A stretch of DNA of 64,000 nucleotides from Pseudobutyrivibrio sp. UBA3626 (GTDB taxonomy: Bacteria > Bacillota > Clostridia > Lachnospirales > Lachnospiraceae). Below the pieces are notes generated by a model, which saw nothing but the letters and a program-made list of their open reading frames with translations, ran no database searches and was not told the origin of the DNA. Every line of letters starts with the position of its first letter. Positions within the stretch are counted from its first letter, which is position 1. Below are positions 27,356 to 34,777 of the stretch, in pieces. The stretch covers positions 56,131 to 120,130 of the forward strand of contig DFLF01000016.1 of the NCBI GenBank assembly GCA_002373675.1. Direction: 5' to 3'. The position numbers were made by a program, and so were the translations under genes.

Positions 27356-28936
27356 ATGTTTTATAAGAATCAAGAAATAGAAGTGACAATAGAAGATATG
27401 TCCGTTAACGGCGAGGGAATAGGTCATGCTCATGGCATGACTTTCTTTGTGAAGGGAGCAGTTGTTGGTGACAAGATTATTGCCGGCGTTACCAAGATTA
27501 AGAAAAGTATGTGTTACGCAAGAGTAATCGACATCATAGAGAAGTCTCCTTATAGATGTACAGAAAAGTGTGACAAGGCGCGACCTTGTGGTGGATGTCA
27601 ATTGCAGGCACTTGACTACAGTAAGCAGCTTGAGCTGAAAGCAAATCATGTAAAGAATAATTTAATTAGAGTTGGTGGCTTTTCCGGGGAACTGATAGAT
27701 GATGTGTCAGAAGCTATTATCGGTATGGATGAGCCTTATTACTATCGCAACAAGCTCCAGATTCCGGTAGGGGTTGATAGGAATGGTGACGTCGTTATGG
27801 GATTTTATTTATCTCATAGTCACGATATTGTACCTGTTAATAAGTGCTATTTATCTCATCCTGCAATTGAAAATGTATTGGCGGTTATTAGGGAATGGAT
27901 TTTGCGCGAGAAGGTCAGTGTATATAGAAAAGGGCAAGGTGTTCTTCGTCATATTCTAATCAGATACGGTTTTCATACCAGGCAGATTATGGTTTGCCTT
28001 GTTGGAAATGCGAAGTTAGAAGAAATTGATGTAGAAAAGTCTTCTAAGCAAAGCAAGCATAAGAATAAATTGTCATCACAGCTGGCAATACTGATAGATG
28101 AGCTAAATGTCATCGATGGTATGACATCTATTGTGTTCAATTCGAATTGCAGGAACACTAATGTTATATTAGGAGATGAGACAAAGTTAATCTGGGGTAA
28201 AGATACTATAACAGACTATATTGGTGATAAAGCATTTAACATATCTGCAAAATCCTTCTATCAAGTCAACCCGATACAGACGAAAAAGCTATATGATAAG
28301 GTTGCAGAATATGCCGGACTTACAGGAAGTGAGAATGTATGGGATTTGTATTGCGGAATCGGAACAATTGGAATATATCTAAGTGATAGAGCATCTTTTG
28401 TATTCGGCGTAGAGGTGGTGCCTCAGGCAATTGAGGACGCAATAGAAAACGCCAGGTTAAATAGTGTAGATAACGCACAATTTGTCACCGGTAAGGTAGA
28501 AGACATAATCAGGAATATCAAATGGAGTGACTCTACAGGCGTATACAAGTGCGATTCTCAAGATTCTAAAGTAGAAGAGATAACAGTCGCAAAGCCGGAT
28601 ATCATAGTAGTAGACCCGCCCCGCAAAGGATGTGACAGTGAATGTATAAGCGCTATCTTAGAACTACAGCCTGATAAGGTGGTATACGTAAGCTGCAATC
28701 CATCTACACTAGCTAGAGATTTACAGAAGCTGTGCGAGAGCGAGTACAAGCTAAGTAAAGTTACACCTGTAGACATGTTCCCCCAGACGGGGCATGTGGA
28801 GGTTATATGTTCGATGAGCAAACAAAAGAAACCGGACGCACACATTAAGATTGAGTTAACGGCTGAGGAGTATATGAAGCGCGCCGGAGAAGAGCATAAT
28901 AGAATTATGGAAGAATGGGAGAAAAACAGAAAATAG
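27356..28936 (+). CDS. rlmCD: 23S rRNA (uracil-5) methyltransferase, RlmCD/RumA type
   Basis: It methylates C5 of uridines in 23S rRNA with S-adenosylmethionine. An N-terminal TRAM domain (1-60) is followed by the cysteine set for an Fe-S cluster (Cys72, Cys78, Cys81 in KCDKARPCGGC), the SAM-binding WDLYCGIGTIGIYLS, the motif VDPPRKGCD, and the catalytic Cys in YVSCNPSTLARDL. The C-terminal about 45 residues form a charged tail beyond the usual fold; related tails occur as orphan fragments at 33213 and 42418. The start appears leaderless. Some residue stretches (about 225-245 and 395-410) are lineage-specific insertions. Confidence 0.93.
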   Translation: MFYKNQEIEVTIEDMSVNGEGIGHAHGMTFFVKGAVVGDKIIAGVTKIKKSMCYARVIDIIEKSPYRCTEKCDKARPCGGCQLQALDYSKQLELKANHVKNNLIRVGGFSGELIDDVSEAIIGMDEPYYYRNKLQIPVGVDRNGDVVMGFYLSHSHDIVPVNKCYLSHPAIENVLAVIREWILREKVSVYRKGQGVLRHILIRYGFHTRQIMVCLVGNAKLEEIDVEKSSKQSKHKNKLSSQLAILIDELNVIDGMTSIVFNSNCRNTNVILGDETKLIWGKDTITDYIGDKAFNISAKSFYQVNPIQTKKLYDKVAEYAGLTGSENVWDLYCGIGTIGIYLSDRASFVFGVEVVPQAIEDAIENARLNSVDNAQFVTGKVEDIIRNIKWSDSTGVYKCDSQDSKVEEITVAKPDIIVVDPPRKGCDSECISAILELQPDKVVYVSCNPSTLARDLQKLCESEYKLSKVTPVDMFPQTGHVEVICSMSKQKKPDAHIKIELTAEEYMKRAGEEHNRIMEEWEKNRK

Positions 28937-28975
28937 TTAACAGTTGTTATGATAATGATATATTAAGAGAAAGGA

Positions 28976-29003
28976 TGGCGTCGCAATTTTGCGGCGTCGT
29001 TTA
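28976..29003 (+). terminator. Probable terminator after rlmCD
   Basis: A GC-rich hairpin (GGCGTCGCA pairing with TGCGGCGTC, allowing G-U) is followed by GTTTATT, a weak T tract. Confidence 0.5.
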
Positions 29004-29063
29004 TTCTGCGAAAAGATATTTTGGATTTGTAGTATGTGGTGTGATAAACTATTAAGTGAGTGT

Positions 29064-29079
29064 ACAAATCGCAGTTTGT
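29064..29079 (+). promoter_or_regulatory. ACAAATC/TTTGT inverted repeat upstream of 29117
   Basis: ACAAA and TTTGT flank a short centre, 37 bases before the next ATG. A near-identical site lies at 32441. Confidence 0.3.
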
Positions 29080-29116
29080 CAAAGACGATTATATTGAATA
29101 AAAGGAGAAGTAGAAT

Positions 29117-29611
29117 ATGAATAATAATCTAGGGCATAAGATAGGCACTTTAGACGCAGAAAAGTATGGAAAGAAAGCAGAAAGTCTGTTTAAAGAAGGC
29201 TATAATTGTGCACAAGCTATTACTTATGCATTTAATGATATCTTGGGGCTTGATGAGAAAATGCTTCTATCCTTATCTTCATCATTTGGTGGTGGAATGG
29301 GAAGACTACGTGAGGTCTGCGGTGCAGTAACCGGTGCGTTTATTGTTCTCGGAGTGCTATATGGTTATTCTGATGTAAATGCGCCTGATAAGGGAGAGCA
29401 TTATAATAGGATTCAAGAATTCGCTAAACGGTTCAAGGAAGATAACGGGTCTATAATATGTCGTGAATTGTTGGGTCTGGATTCCGGAGCGTCAGAACTG
29501 ACACCAGAGAATAGGACAAAAGAGTATTATGAGAAACGTCCGTGTCCTAAGAAGGTTTATTCCGGTGCATATTTACTTGCCGAGTATATAAATGAGATAG
29601 ATGGTAAATAG
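29117..29611 (+). CDS. C_GCAxxG_C_C family redox-like protein
   Basis: The protein matches the C_GCAxxG_C_C family by its spaced cysteines: Cys31 in NCAQAIT, Cys68 in GRLREVCGAVTGAF after a Gly-rich GGGMG, and two more in SIICREL and RPCPKK. The family is thought to bind a metal cluster or act in redox chemistry, without proven function. Length (164 residues) is normal. Shine-Dalgarno AAAGGAG precedes the ATG. A hairpin just after the stop probably ends the transcript. Confidence 0.85.
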   Translation: MNNNLGHKIGTLDAEKYGKKAESLFKEGYNCAQAITYAFNDILGLDEKMLLSLSSSFGGGMGRLREVCGAVTGAFIVLGVLYGYSDVNAPDKGEHYNRIQEFAKRFKEDNGSIICRELLGLDSGASELTPENRTKEYYEKRPCPKKVYSGAYLLAEYINEIDGK

Positions 29612-29626
29612 ATAATACAATGACAC

Positions 29627-29657
29627 GAAACGTATCGTAGATGACACGATACGTTTC
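29627..29657 (+). terminator. Perfect 12-bp hairpin, likely terminator
   Basis: GAAACGTATCGT and ACGATACGTTTC form a perfect stem around seven bases; TTTCC follows. The T tract is short, so an operator role is also possible. Confidence 0.6.
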
Positions 29658-29677
29658 TTTCCTTCTTAAAGGTCCTT

Positions 29678-29706
29678 TGTTATCTTCGAGGTGTAGGAAG
29701 ATAACA
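29678..29706 (+). promoter_or_regulatory. Inverted repeat before PAP2 gene
   Basis: TGTTATCTTC and GAAGATAACA form a perfect 10-bp inverted repeat with a nine-base centre; outer GTCCTT/AAGGAC bases at 29673 and 29715 extend it. It may be the operator of the XRE regulator encoded with the PAP2 gene. Confidence 0.4.
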
Positions 29707-29729
29707 TTGTATGAAAGGACGAAGAGAAT

Positions 29730-30410
29730 ATGAAGGAAAAAAGAAAACTGCTAACGGGAATAGGGTTGATTGTTGTTTTTGCACTTTGGACAGTTTTGAT
29801 TCAGTATGTTGATGTTCAGGCTGTGGGACCAAATGAAACGAATGTAGGATTTGCTTCCTTCAATGTATGGTTTCATCAGCTTACCGGTGTACACATTATG
29901 ATTTACACAATCACGGACTGGCTGGGACTTGTTCCTATATTTATATGTATGTGTTTTGGAGTATTAGGGCTCGTGCAACTGGTAAAGAGACGAAGCTTAC
30001 TTAGAGTTGATTCGGATATCTTGTTATTGGGAATTTATTATGTGATAGTAATAGCTTGTTACTTAATCTTTGAAATGATACCAATTAATTACAGACCCAT
30101 TCTCATTGAGGGAAGACTTGAAGCGTCTTATCCGTCTTCAACGACATTATTGGTGCTTTCAGTAATGCCAACATTGATATTCCAGGTTTACAGGAGAGTG
30201 GAAAACTCTCTTATCAGAAAAGCAACTGTAGTGGTTGTGATCGCTTTTTCAGCGTTTATGGTAATAGGAAGGTTGATTTCAGGGGTACATTGGGCAACGG
30301 ATATAATAGGTTCTGTATTATTAAGTGTCGGACTATTTATGCTATACTTTTCAGTTGTCCATTTTACTGACAAGGCAAAGAAAATAGGTAGGAGCAAAGA
30401 TGGAGTTTAA
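29730..30410 (+). CDS. PAP2-superfamily membrane phosphatase-like protein
   Basis: Six membrane helices carry a PAP2-type arrangement: NYRPILIEG, then SYPSSTTLLV, then the SGVHWATDIIGS motif with catalytic-type His and Asp. The usual PSGH is PSST here, a pattern I associate with one branch of the superfamily, so phosphatase activity on lipid phosphates is likely but not certain. The stop overlaps the next gene (XRE regulator) by 11 bases, so the two are translated together. Confidence 0.78.
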   Translation: MKEKRKLLTGIGLIVVFALWTVLIQYVDVQAVGPNETNVGFASFNVWFHQLTGVHIMIYTITDWLGLVPIFICMCFGVLGLVQLVKRRSLLRVDSDILLLGIYYVIVIACYLIFEMIPINYRPILIEGRLEASYPSSTTLLVLSVMPTLIFQVYRRVENSLIRKATVVVVIAFSAFMVIGRLISGVHWATDIIGSVLLSVGLFMLYFSVVHFTDKAKKIGRSKDGV

Positions 30411-31011
30411 TGAAAAGTTACAGGAACTTAGAAAATCTAAATCAATGACACAGGAAGAGCTGGCGGAGGCGCTGTTTATCTCAAGAACCGCAATCTCAAA
30501 GTGGGAATCAGGACGTGGCTATCCAAGCCTTGATTCATTAAAGGAGATATCAAAATTCTTTTCTGTATCAATAGATGAATTAATTTGCATGGAAGAGATA
30601 ATATCCGTGGCTGAAGATGAGAAGAAGGTGTGTATAGATAAGTACATAACACTAATATGCAATGTGCTCGATGTCTTTTTGGTATTGCTATTGTTTCTGC
30701 CTATATTTGGAAATGGAAATGATAGCCCTTCATCGGTATTACTTTATTCGATTACCAGTTTAAGTGAGTGGATAAAACCATTGTTTTTTACTTTGATTGG
30801 CATAACGGTTTTAAATGGAATCTGTGGTGTTATTATAAGCTTTTTTAATAAGCCGATTTGGAATCGCCATAGGCTTGTTACCGGGATGGTGCTTTCCATA
30901 GTATGTGCGGCTGTATTTATTTTGACAAGGCAGCCGTATGCGGGCATCGTCTGTCTAGTTATTCTGGTTATTAAAGGTTTTCTGATGGTCAAAGGGAAGA
31001 GTTTATTATAA
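30400..31011 (+). CDS. XRE regulator with membrane helices
   Basis: Residues 1-65 are a helix-turn-helix (SMTQEELAEALFISRTAISKWE, then YPSLDSLKEISKFF). Residues about 82-200 hold four hydrophobic helices, so the regulator is probably membrane-bound. Such HTH-membrane proteins often control a coexpressed membrane gene, here the PAP2 gene it overlaps. The inverted repeat at 29678 is a candidate site. Confidence 0.85.
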   Translation: MEFNEKLQELRKSKSMTQEELAEALFISRTAISKWESGRGYPSLDSLKEISKFFSVSIDELICMEEIISVAEDEKKVCIDKYITLICNVLDVFLVLLLFLPIFGNGNDSPSSVLLYSITSLSEWIKPLFFTLIGITVLNGICGVIISFFNKPIWNRHRLVTGMVLSIVCAAVFILTRQPYAGIVCLVILVIKGFLMVKGKSLL

Positions 31012-31033
31012 GAAGATAGAAAGAGGAAATGAG

Positions 31034-31663
31034 ATGAGTACAAATGATTATATAATACGATTAGAAAAAGAAGAGGATTATAGAAATGTTGAGAACCTTG
31101 TAAGAGAAGCGTTTTGGAATGTTTACCGTCCGGGATGCAGTGAGCATTATGTTATCCATACGCTTAGGAATGATCCGGCATTTGTAAGAGAGCTGGACTT
31201 TGTCATGGAACAGGGAGGAAAGCTAATCGGACAGAATTTGTTCATGAAGACAATTATCGAGGCGGATGATGGGAGAGTGATACCTGTATTAACAATGGGT
31301 CCCATTGGAATTATCCCGGAGCTGAAGCGTAAGGGGTATGGAAAGGCTCTTTTGGATTACTCTTTGGATAAAGCTTCAAAATTGGGCTTTGGTGCTGTTC
31401 TTTTTGAAGGAAATATTGATTTCTATGGCAAAAGCGGTTTCACCTATGCACGAGAGTTTGGTATCCGATATCATGACCTTCCGGAAGATGAGGATTCATC
31501 TTTTTTTCTTTGCAAGGAATTGATACCGGGATATCTGGATGATGTGATAGGGGTTTATCAGACGCCAAATGGATACTATGTGAAGGACGAAGATGTGGAT
31601 GAATTTGACAAGGATTTTCCGTATAAAGAGAAGCTGAAGTTGCCGGGACAGATATTTTCCTAA
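31034..31663 (+). CDS. GNAT family N-acetyltransferase
   Basis: The 209-residue protein shows the GNAT fold: N-terminal YIIRLEKEEDYRNVENLVREAF and the acetyl-CoA pyrophosphate loop IIPELKRKGYGKALLDYSL. The C-terminal 60 residues are longer than the minimal domain. The acceptor is unknown. It sits 22 bases after the XRE gene, with Shine-Dalgarno GAGGAAATGAG. Confidence 0.87.
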   Translation: MSTNDYIIRLEKEEDYRNVENLVREAFWNVYRPGCSEHYVIHTLRNDPAFVRELDFVMEQGGKLIGQNLFMKTIIEADDGRVIPVLTMGPIGIIPELKRKGYGKALLDYSLDKASKLGFGAVLFEGNIDFYGKSGFTYAREFGIRYHDLPEDEDSSFFLCKELIPGYLDDVIGVYQTPNGYYVKDEDVDEFDKDFPYKEKLKLPGQIFS

Positions 31664-31723
31664 GCAAGGAAGAGCGAGTGTAAATAAATATATGCTACAG
31701 TTGAAAATAATAGTGATATATGT

Positions 31724-31761
31724 TATCATAATATTGTGAAAAAAATGATAAAATTATGATA
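31724..31761 (+). promoter_or_regulatory. Operator of the Phd/RelE module
   Basis: TATCATAAT (31724-31732) and ATTATGATA (31753-31761) form a perfect 9-bp inverted repeat just upstream of the antitoxin gene. Autoregulation by the Phd-type protein is expected. Confidence 0.55.
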
Positions 31762-31775
31762 TAGGGAGGTGCGTT

Positions 31776-32033
31776 ATGATGCAAATACGTCCTGTTTCGG
31801 ATTTACGTAATAAATTTACGGATATTGAAAAAGTGGTTCAGAACGGTGATCCGGTTTATTTGACAAAGAATGGATACGGTTCTATGGTGGTACTTAGTTT
31901 AGATGCATTTTCGCGTCTTACAGAACCGGAAGAATACATAATGGATGTTGCGGATGAAGCTGCTTTATATACGGATAAAAGATTAACCCACGATGAAGTC
32001 TTTGGTTCAATAAGGGAGGGGTTAAATGCTTAA
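31776..32033 (+). CDS. Phd/YefM-type antitoxin
   Basis: An 85-residue protein with the Phd/YefM start IRPVSDLRNKFTDIEKVV and the segment VYLTKNGYGSMVVLSLDAF. It should bind DNA as a dimer through its N-terminus and neutralise the RelE-type toxin with its C-terminal helix. The stop overlaps the toxin gene by eight bases. Shine-Dalgarno GGGAGGTG is strong, as usual for antitoxins made in excess. Confidence 0.9.
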   Translation: MMQIRPVSDLRNKFTDIEKVVQNGDPVYLTKNGYGSMVVLSLDAFSRLTEPEEYIMDVADEAALYTDKRLTHDEVFGSIREGLNA

Positions 32034-32352
32034 TCAGAAGTATACACTTCGTTATTTGCCATTATTTTATGAAGAACTTGATTCAGCTGTAAAATATATA
32101 GCATTTAAAATTAATAACATTGATGCGGCTAATAATCTTCTTGATAGTGTTAATAACGCTATCGTTGAGAGATTAAACAATAATCCTGAAGGATATGAGC
32201 CGGCTCCAACGAAAAAGAAACGTGATTATCCATATTATAGGATATATGTAGGTGATTACATTATATATTATGTTGTAATACCTAACGGTGATGAAAGAAT
32301 TATGGAAGTAAGACGTTTTGTTCATACTCTGCAGAATCGTGATAACATATAA
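32026..32352 (+). CDS. RelE/ParE-type toxin
   Basis: The 108-residue protein has the RelE/ParE fold signature: TLRYLPLFYEELDSAVKYIA, then ERLNNNPEGYE and the basic core YRIYVGDYIIYYVV. Members are ribosome-dependent mRNA nucleases (RelE) or gyrase poisons (ParE); the subclass is not certain. It is coupled to the antitoxin gene and appears intact. A strong terminator follows. Confidence 0.88.
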   Translation: MLNQKYTLRYLPLFYEELDSAVKYIAFKINNIDAANNLLDSVNNAIVERLNNNPEGYEPAPTKKKRDYPYYRIYVGDYIIYYVVIPNGDERIMEVRRFVHTLQNRDNI

Positions 32353-32365
32353 GAAAAGCATATTT

Positions 32366-32402
32366 GAGAGAGATGTTTCATCACACACATCTCTCTCTTT
32401 TT
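32366..32402 (+). terminator. Terminator after toxin gene
   Basis: GAGAGAGATGT pairs perfectly with ACATCTCTCTC across a 10-base loop and is followed by five Ts. Confidence 0.92.
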
Positions 32403-32440
32403 ATATATAGCAGTATGTAGTATAATTTCTAATTGAACAT

Positions 32441-32456
32441 ACAAATCGGGATTTGT
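32441..32456 (+). promoter_or_regulatory. ACAAAT/ATTTGT inverted repeat before VOC gene
   Basis: ACAAAT CGGG ATTTGT lies 14 bases after a TATAAT (32421-32426) and overlaps the ribosome-binding region of the next gene. It matches the site at 29064. Confidence 0.35.
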
Positions 32457-32466
32457 GGAGGTGAGT

Positions 32467-32829
32467 ATGAAATACAAAGGAACTCTTATTGTTGTTAAAA
32501 ACTGCGACCGTGCGCTAAAGTTCTATAGTGATATGTTTGGATTACGGTTGCTTCAAGACAACGATGGAAATATGGAACTGACTGATAATCTGTATTTACA
32601 GGAATCAAGTTACTGGGAAACATTTACGAGAAAACGAACAATTCCAAACAGCAATCAATCAGAATTATATTTTGAGGAGTCCGACATAGAAGAATTTGTA
32701 AAACGGCTTGAAACGCTATACCCCGAAACAGAATATGTTAATCGTCTGATGACACATAGTTGGGGACAGAAAGTTGTCAGATTTTACGACCTCGACGGAA
32801 ATCTGATTGAAGTAGGGACACCGGTATAG
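32467..32829 (+). CDS. VOC (glyoxalase/bleomycin-resistance fold) protein
   Basis: The 120-residue protein has one VOC unit pair: YKGTLIVVKNCDRALKFYSDMFGLRL at the start and the C-terminal VVRFYDLDGNLIEVGTPV. Metal-ligand positions are partly kept. The substrate is unknown. The ATG at 32467 fits GGAGGTGAG; the GTG at 32455 is inside the inverted repeat. Confidence 0.85.
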   Translation: MKYKGTLIVVKNCDRALKFYSDMFGLRLLQDNDGNMELTDNLYLQESSYWETFTRKRTIPNSNQSELYFEESDIEEFVKRLETLYPETEYVNRLMTHSWGQKVVRFYDLDGNLIEVGTPV

Positions 32830-32910
32830 TTAAGAGTGCTAAATTCAGGTTTGTAGCGGAGAATTGATTTGATTATACAGTTAAAAGTTTGAATAATAGG
32901 ATGAAGAAAA

Positions 32911-32965
32911 AAAGCCATTATTGTTGGAGTTTCTCGGAGGTAATGTCATCAACAATAATGGCTTT
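32911..32965 (-). terminator. Long hairpin, leftward terminator
   Basis: A perfect 16-bp stem (32911-32926 with 32950-32965) has a 23-base loop. Eight As precede its left arm, so the U tract and termination direction are on the minus strand; it ends the remnant gene at 32990. It may also stop rightward reading from the VOC gene. Confidence 0.75.
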
Positions 32966-32989
32966 ATAAAAAGAACTATTAAAAGGCAT

Positions 32990-33268
32990 TCATATAATAG
33001 CACGATTATTTAATAGATTCAAGCGACACATTAAGGGTGATTTTATATATGAGGATAGTATATATTCAATAACCCCGTTCTGCCGATATGATTTAACCAT
33101 ATATGACTGATATTCTCCGTCTTCGTCTTGAAGACGGATTTTTAACGGAATAATAGTTCCGTCCTTCTTAAACTGACAGATTACATCAAGTGACTTTTGA
33201 TGTACAAAATGTGCTGAGAGCGTCTGTGTGTTGAGCAAACAAAGAAAGCTGGATGCATTTTTGGACAT
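32990..33268 (-). pseudogene. Truncated copy of the small protein at 33436
   Basis: The middle of this frame (SLDVICQFKKDGTIIPLKIR, then DEDGEYQSYMVKS) is clearly related to TLDVIAQFNRDGSIIPMKIR and DEDGELQSYKVKS in the gene at 33436-33726. Similarity stops after about 45 residues, the C-terminal half is different and ends early, and the start has no ribosome site. Its 5' end overlaps an rlmCD-type fragment on the other strand. It is best read as a remnant copy joined to foreign sequence. Confidence 0.6.
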
Positions 33269-33314
33269 TGAGATTACAGCAGAAGAATATGAGCAACTGA
33301 TAAAAGAAGAATAA
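33213..33314 (+). pseudogene. rlmCD-like 3'-end fragment
   Basis: Plus-strand translation reads AESVCVLSKQRKLDAFLDIE, then ITAEEYEQLIKEE and a stop. The end of the intact rlmCD at 28936 reads VEVICSMSKQKKPDAHIKIE then LTAEEYMKRAGEE. The rest of such a gene is absent. The fragment is followed by a hairpin terminator, as the end of a real gene would be. Confidence 0.6.
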
Positions 33315-33322
33315 AGAAAGAG

Positions 33323-33344
33323 AAGACCGGCAAATGTCGGTCTT
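33323..33344 (+). terminator. Hairpin after the rlmCD-like fragment
   Basis: AAGACCG/CGGTCTT form a 7-bp stem followed by a short T-containing tract. Confidence 0.55.
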
Positions 33345-33435
33345 TGCTATGATTAAGCAAGAGTTTGAAAGGTATGGTTTACTCTTCAAGTAAGCAGAAG
33401 TATTTTTTGTAAGATTAGGGTGGCAAAACAAGAAA

Positions 33436-33726
33436 TCATTCTAACGGCTCATCTAACAACTTCCACAACCTATCAGCATAGCTATATGATATACTAACAA
33501 TCTTATCATGCCCAAAGGCATTAATCTTACAGTCGAATATAATTATGTGGTAATCAGAAGGAGCCTTAGTAGAACTAACATAGCGCTGTCGCACAGACTT
33601 CACCTTATATGATTGCAATTCTCCATCTTCGTCATATAAACGGATTTTCATAGGAATAATACTTCCATCTCTATTAAACTGTGCAATAACATCTAATGTC
33701 TGTTGTATCTTAAAATGAGCACCCAT
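33436..33726 (-). CDS. Small protein of unknown function
   Basis: A 96-residue protein starting MGAHFKIQQTLDVIAQF, with GSIIPMKIRLYDEDGELQSY in the middle and a C-terminal SYADRLWKLLDEP. No family is recognised. The start at 33726 is set by GGAGG six to seven bases upstream on the minus strand; the longer frame to 33858 runs through the repeated promoter region and is rejected. A broken paralogue is at 32990-33268. Upstream lie repeated ATGTTCG elements that resemble LexA half-sites, which may control it. Confidence 0.7.
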   Translation of the reverse strand: MGAHFKIQQTLDVIAQFNRDGSIIPMKIRLYDEDGELQSYKVKSVRQRYVSSTKAPSDYHIIIFDCKINAFGHDKIVSISYSYADRLWKLLDEPLE

Positions 33727-33793
33727 ATCTAACCTCCGTAGCAACATTATAAGACCGATAAAATTACAAGTCAAGAACAAATGTACGAACAAT

Positions 33794-33833
33794 GTTCGAT
33801 AAAATGTTCGCATATAGTTCGGTGTAATGTTCG
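33794..33833 (-). promoter_or_regulatory. Four CGAAC repeats upstream of the small gene
   Basis: GTTCG occurs at 33794, 33806, 33817 and 33829, spaced 12, 11 and 12 bases; three copies are ATGTTCG. The first is also the right half of CGAAC-AAT-GTTCG (33786-33798), which resembles a LexA/DinR box but with a three-base centre where the usual box has four. Confidence 0.5.
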
Positions 33834-33928
33834 ATTTTGTGTACCGATATTGGGACACACTCTATATTATAATTGTATATGTAATGTTTTTAAGCAAATC
33901 ATACCAAAATTAACGAGGAGGTTTTTAC

Positions 33929-34462
33929 ATGAATGAATTAGCAATTAGTTTAGAAGAAAAAACATTAATAGAGGAATTACTTGAAGAAATTGTATCACTT
34001 GCCATTGAGATGGGTGTAGAGATTAAGGCTAAAAAAGAAAAGGTTAAGCGTATATGTAAAGAAAAAAAAGAAAAAAGTTACTATGGCCATAATCTACTAA
34101 AGAAAAATGAGAAGGTGCTAGTCTTGGGTGCAACTGCAATAGATCAAGATACAATGAATGAATTGACAAGGCTTTACGGATTTAAAAAGAATGATTTTAG
34201 ATATGAAACAGATTATACGAAGATTGTAAGCTTTGCTAGTCGTATTAGTGATAACTATGTTGCAATAATATTTGGTGCCTGCCCACATAAAGTATCCAAA
34301 TTAGGAGGTTGGTCAGGAATAATATCTAAATATATAAATAGTGATAATTCACCAGCCATCTATGACGCAAGAAGCCACGCTGGTCAGTTAAAGGTAACAA
34401 AAGAGTCATTTAATGCAGCAATATTAAGTATGTGTAGTGACTTGTTAAAACGTGCATGCTAA
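33929..34462 (+). CDS. Hypothetical protein with Rossmann-like domain
   Basis: The N-terminal 60 residues are a Lys/Glu-rich helix. The C-terminal part has KVLVLGATAIDQDTMNEL, a later VAIIFGACPHK and a SPAIYDARSHAGQLKVTKES stretch. The alternating strands and helices recall DUF2325-like proteins, but I cannot assign the family with confidence. Shine-Dalgarno ACGAGGAGG precedes the ATG. The next gene begins 18 bases later. Confidence 0.6.
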   Translation: MNELAISLEEKTLIEELLEEIVSLAIEMGVEIKAKKEKVKRICKEKKEKSYYGHNLLKKNEKVLVLGATAIDQDTMNELTRLYGFKKNDFRYETDYTKIVSFASRISDNYVAIIFGACPHKVSKLGGWSGIISKYINSDNSPAIYDARSHAGQLKVTKESFNAAILSMCSDLLKRAC

Positions 34463-34480
34463 GAAAGGAGATGATTTCAT

Positions 34481-34640
34481 ATGATGATATCACCGGAAAT
34501 GTTTGCTGACGAGTATAGAAATGATTCTATTGAGGAAATAATTGAGATAAGAGATGAGTTGATAAATGATATAAAGGATTTAGAGAAGATTGTCTTTGAC
34601 AAGGAGAGAAACACAGAGTCATGGTGGAGGGCATGCGAAA
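34481..34640 (+). pseudogene. 5' part of a small gene cut by an inserted block
   Basis: The frame starts well (Shine-Dalgarno AAAGGAGATG, MMISPEMFADEYRNDSIEEI and a helical DELINDIKDLEK) like small Lachnospiraceae proteins. After about residue 48 (NTESWW) the sequence changes character and continues only as antisense of the pqqD-like gene and its terminator. The 3' part was probably lost when the OPT/PqqD block arrived. An inverted repeat, ATGGTGGAG at 34621 and CTCCACCAT at 34701, sits at the junction. Confidence 0.5.
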
Positions 34641-34731
34641 ATCCCACTATATGCCCAAACTTGCTTTTCTTTTGGAAACATACTAGTATTTTTCATCGGT
34701 CTCCACCATACATCCTAAAATCCGCACACAC

Positions 34732-34760
34732 AAAAAGGCGGTCTGAAAACTCAGACCGCC
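34732..34760 (-). terminator. Terminator of the OPT-pqqD operon
   Basis: GGCGGTCTGA and TCAGACCGCC make a perfect 10-bp stem; five As on its left give the U tract for leftward transcription. Confidence 0.92.
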
Positions 34761-34777
34761 CGCATCAGCAAACTATT

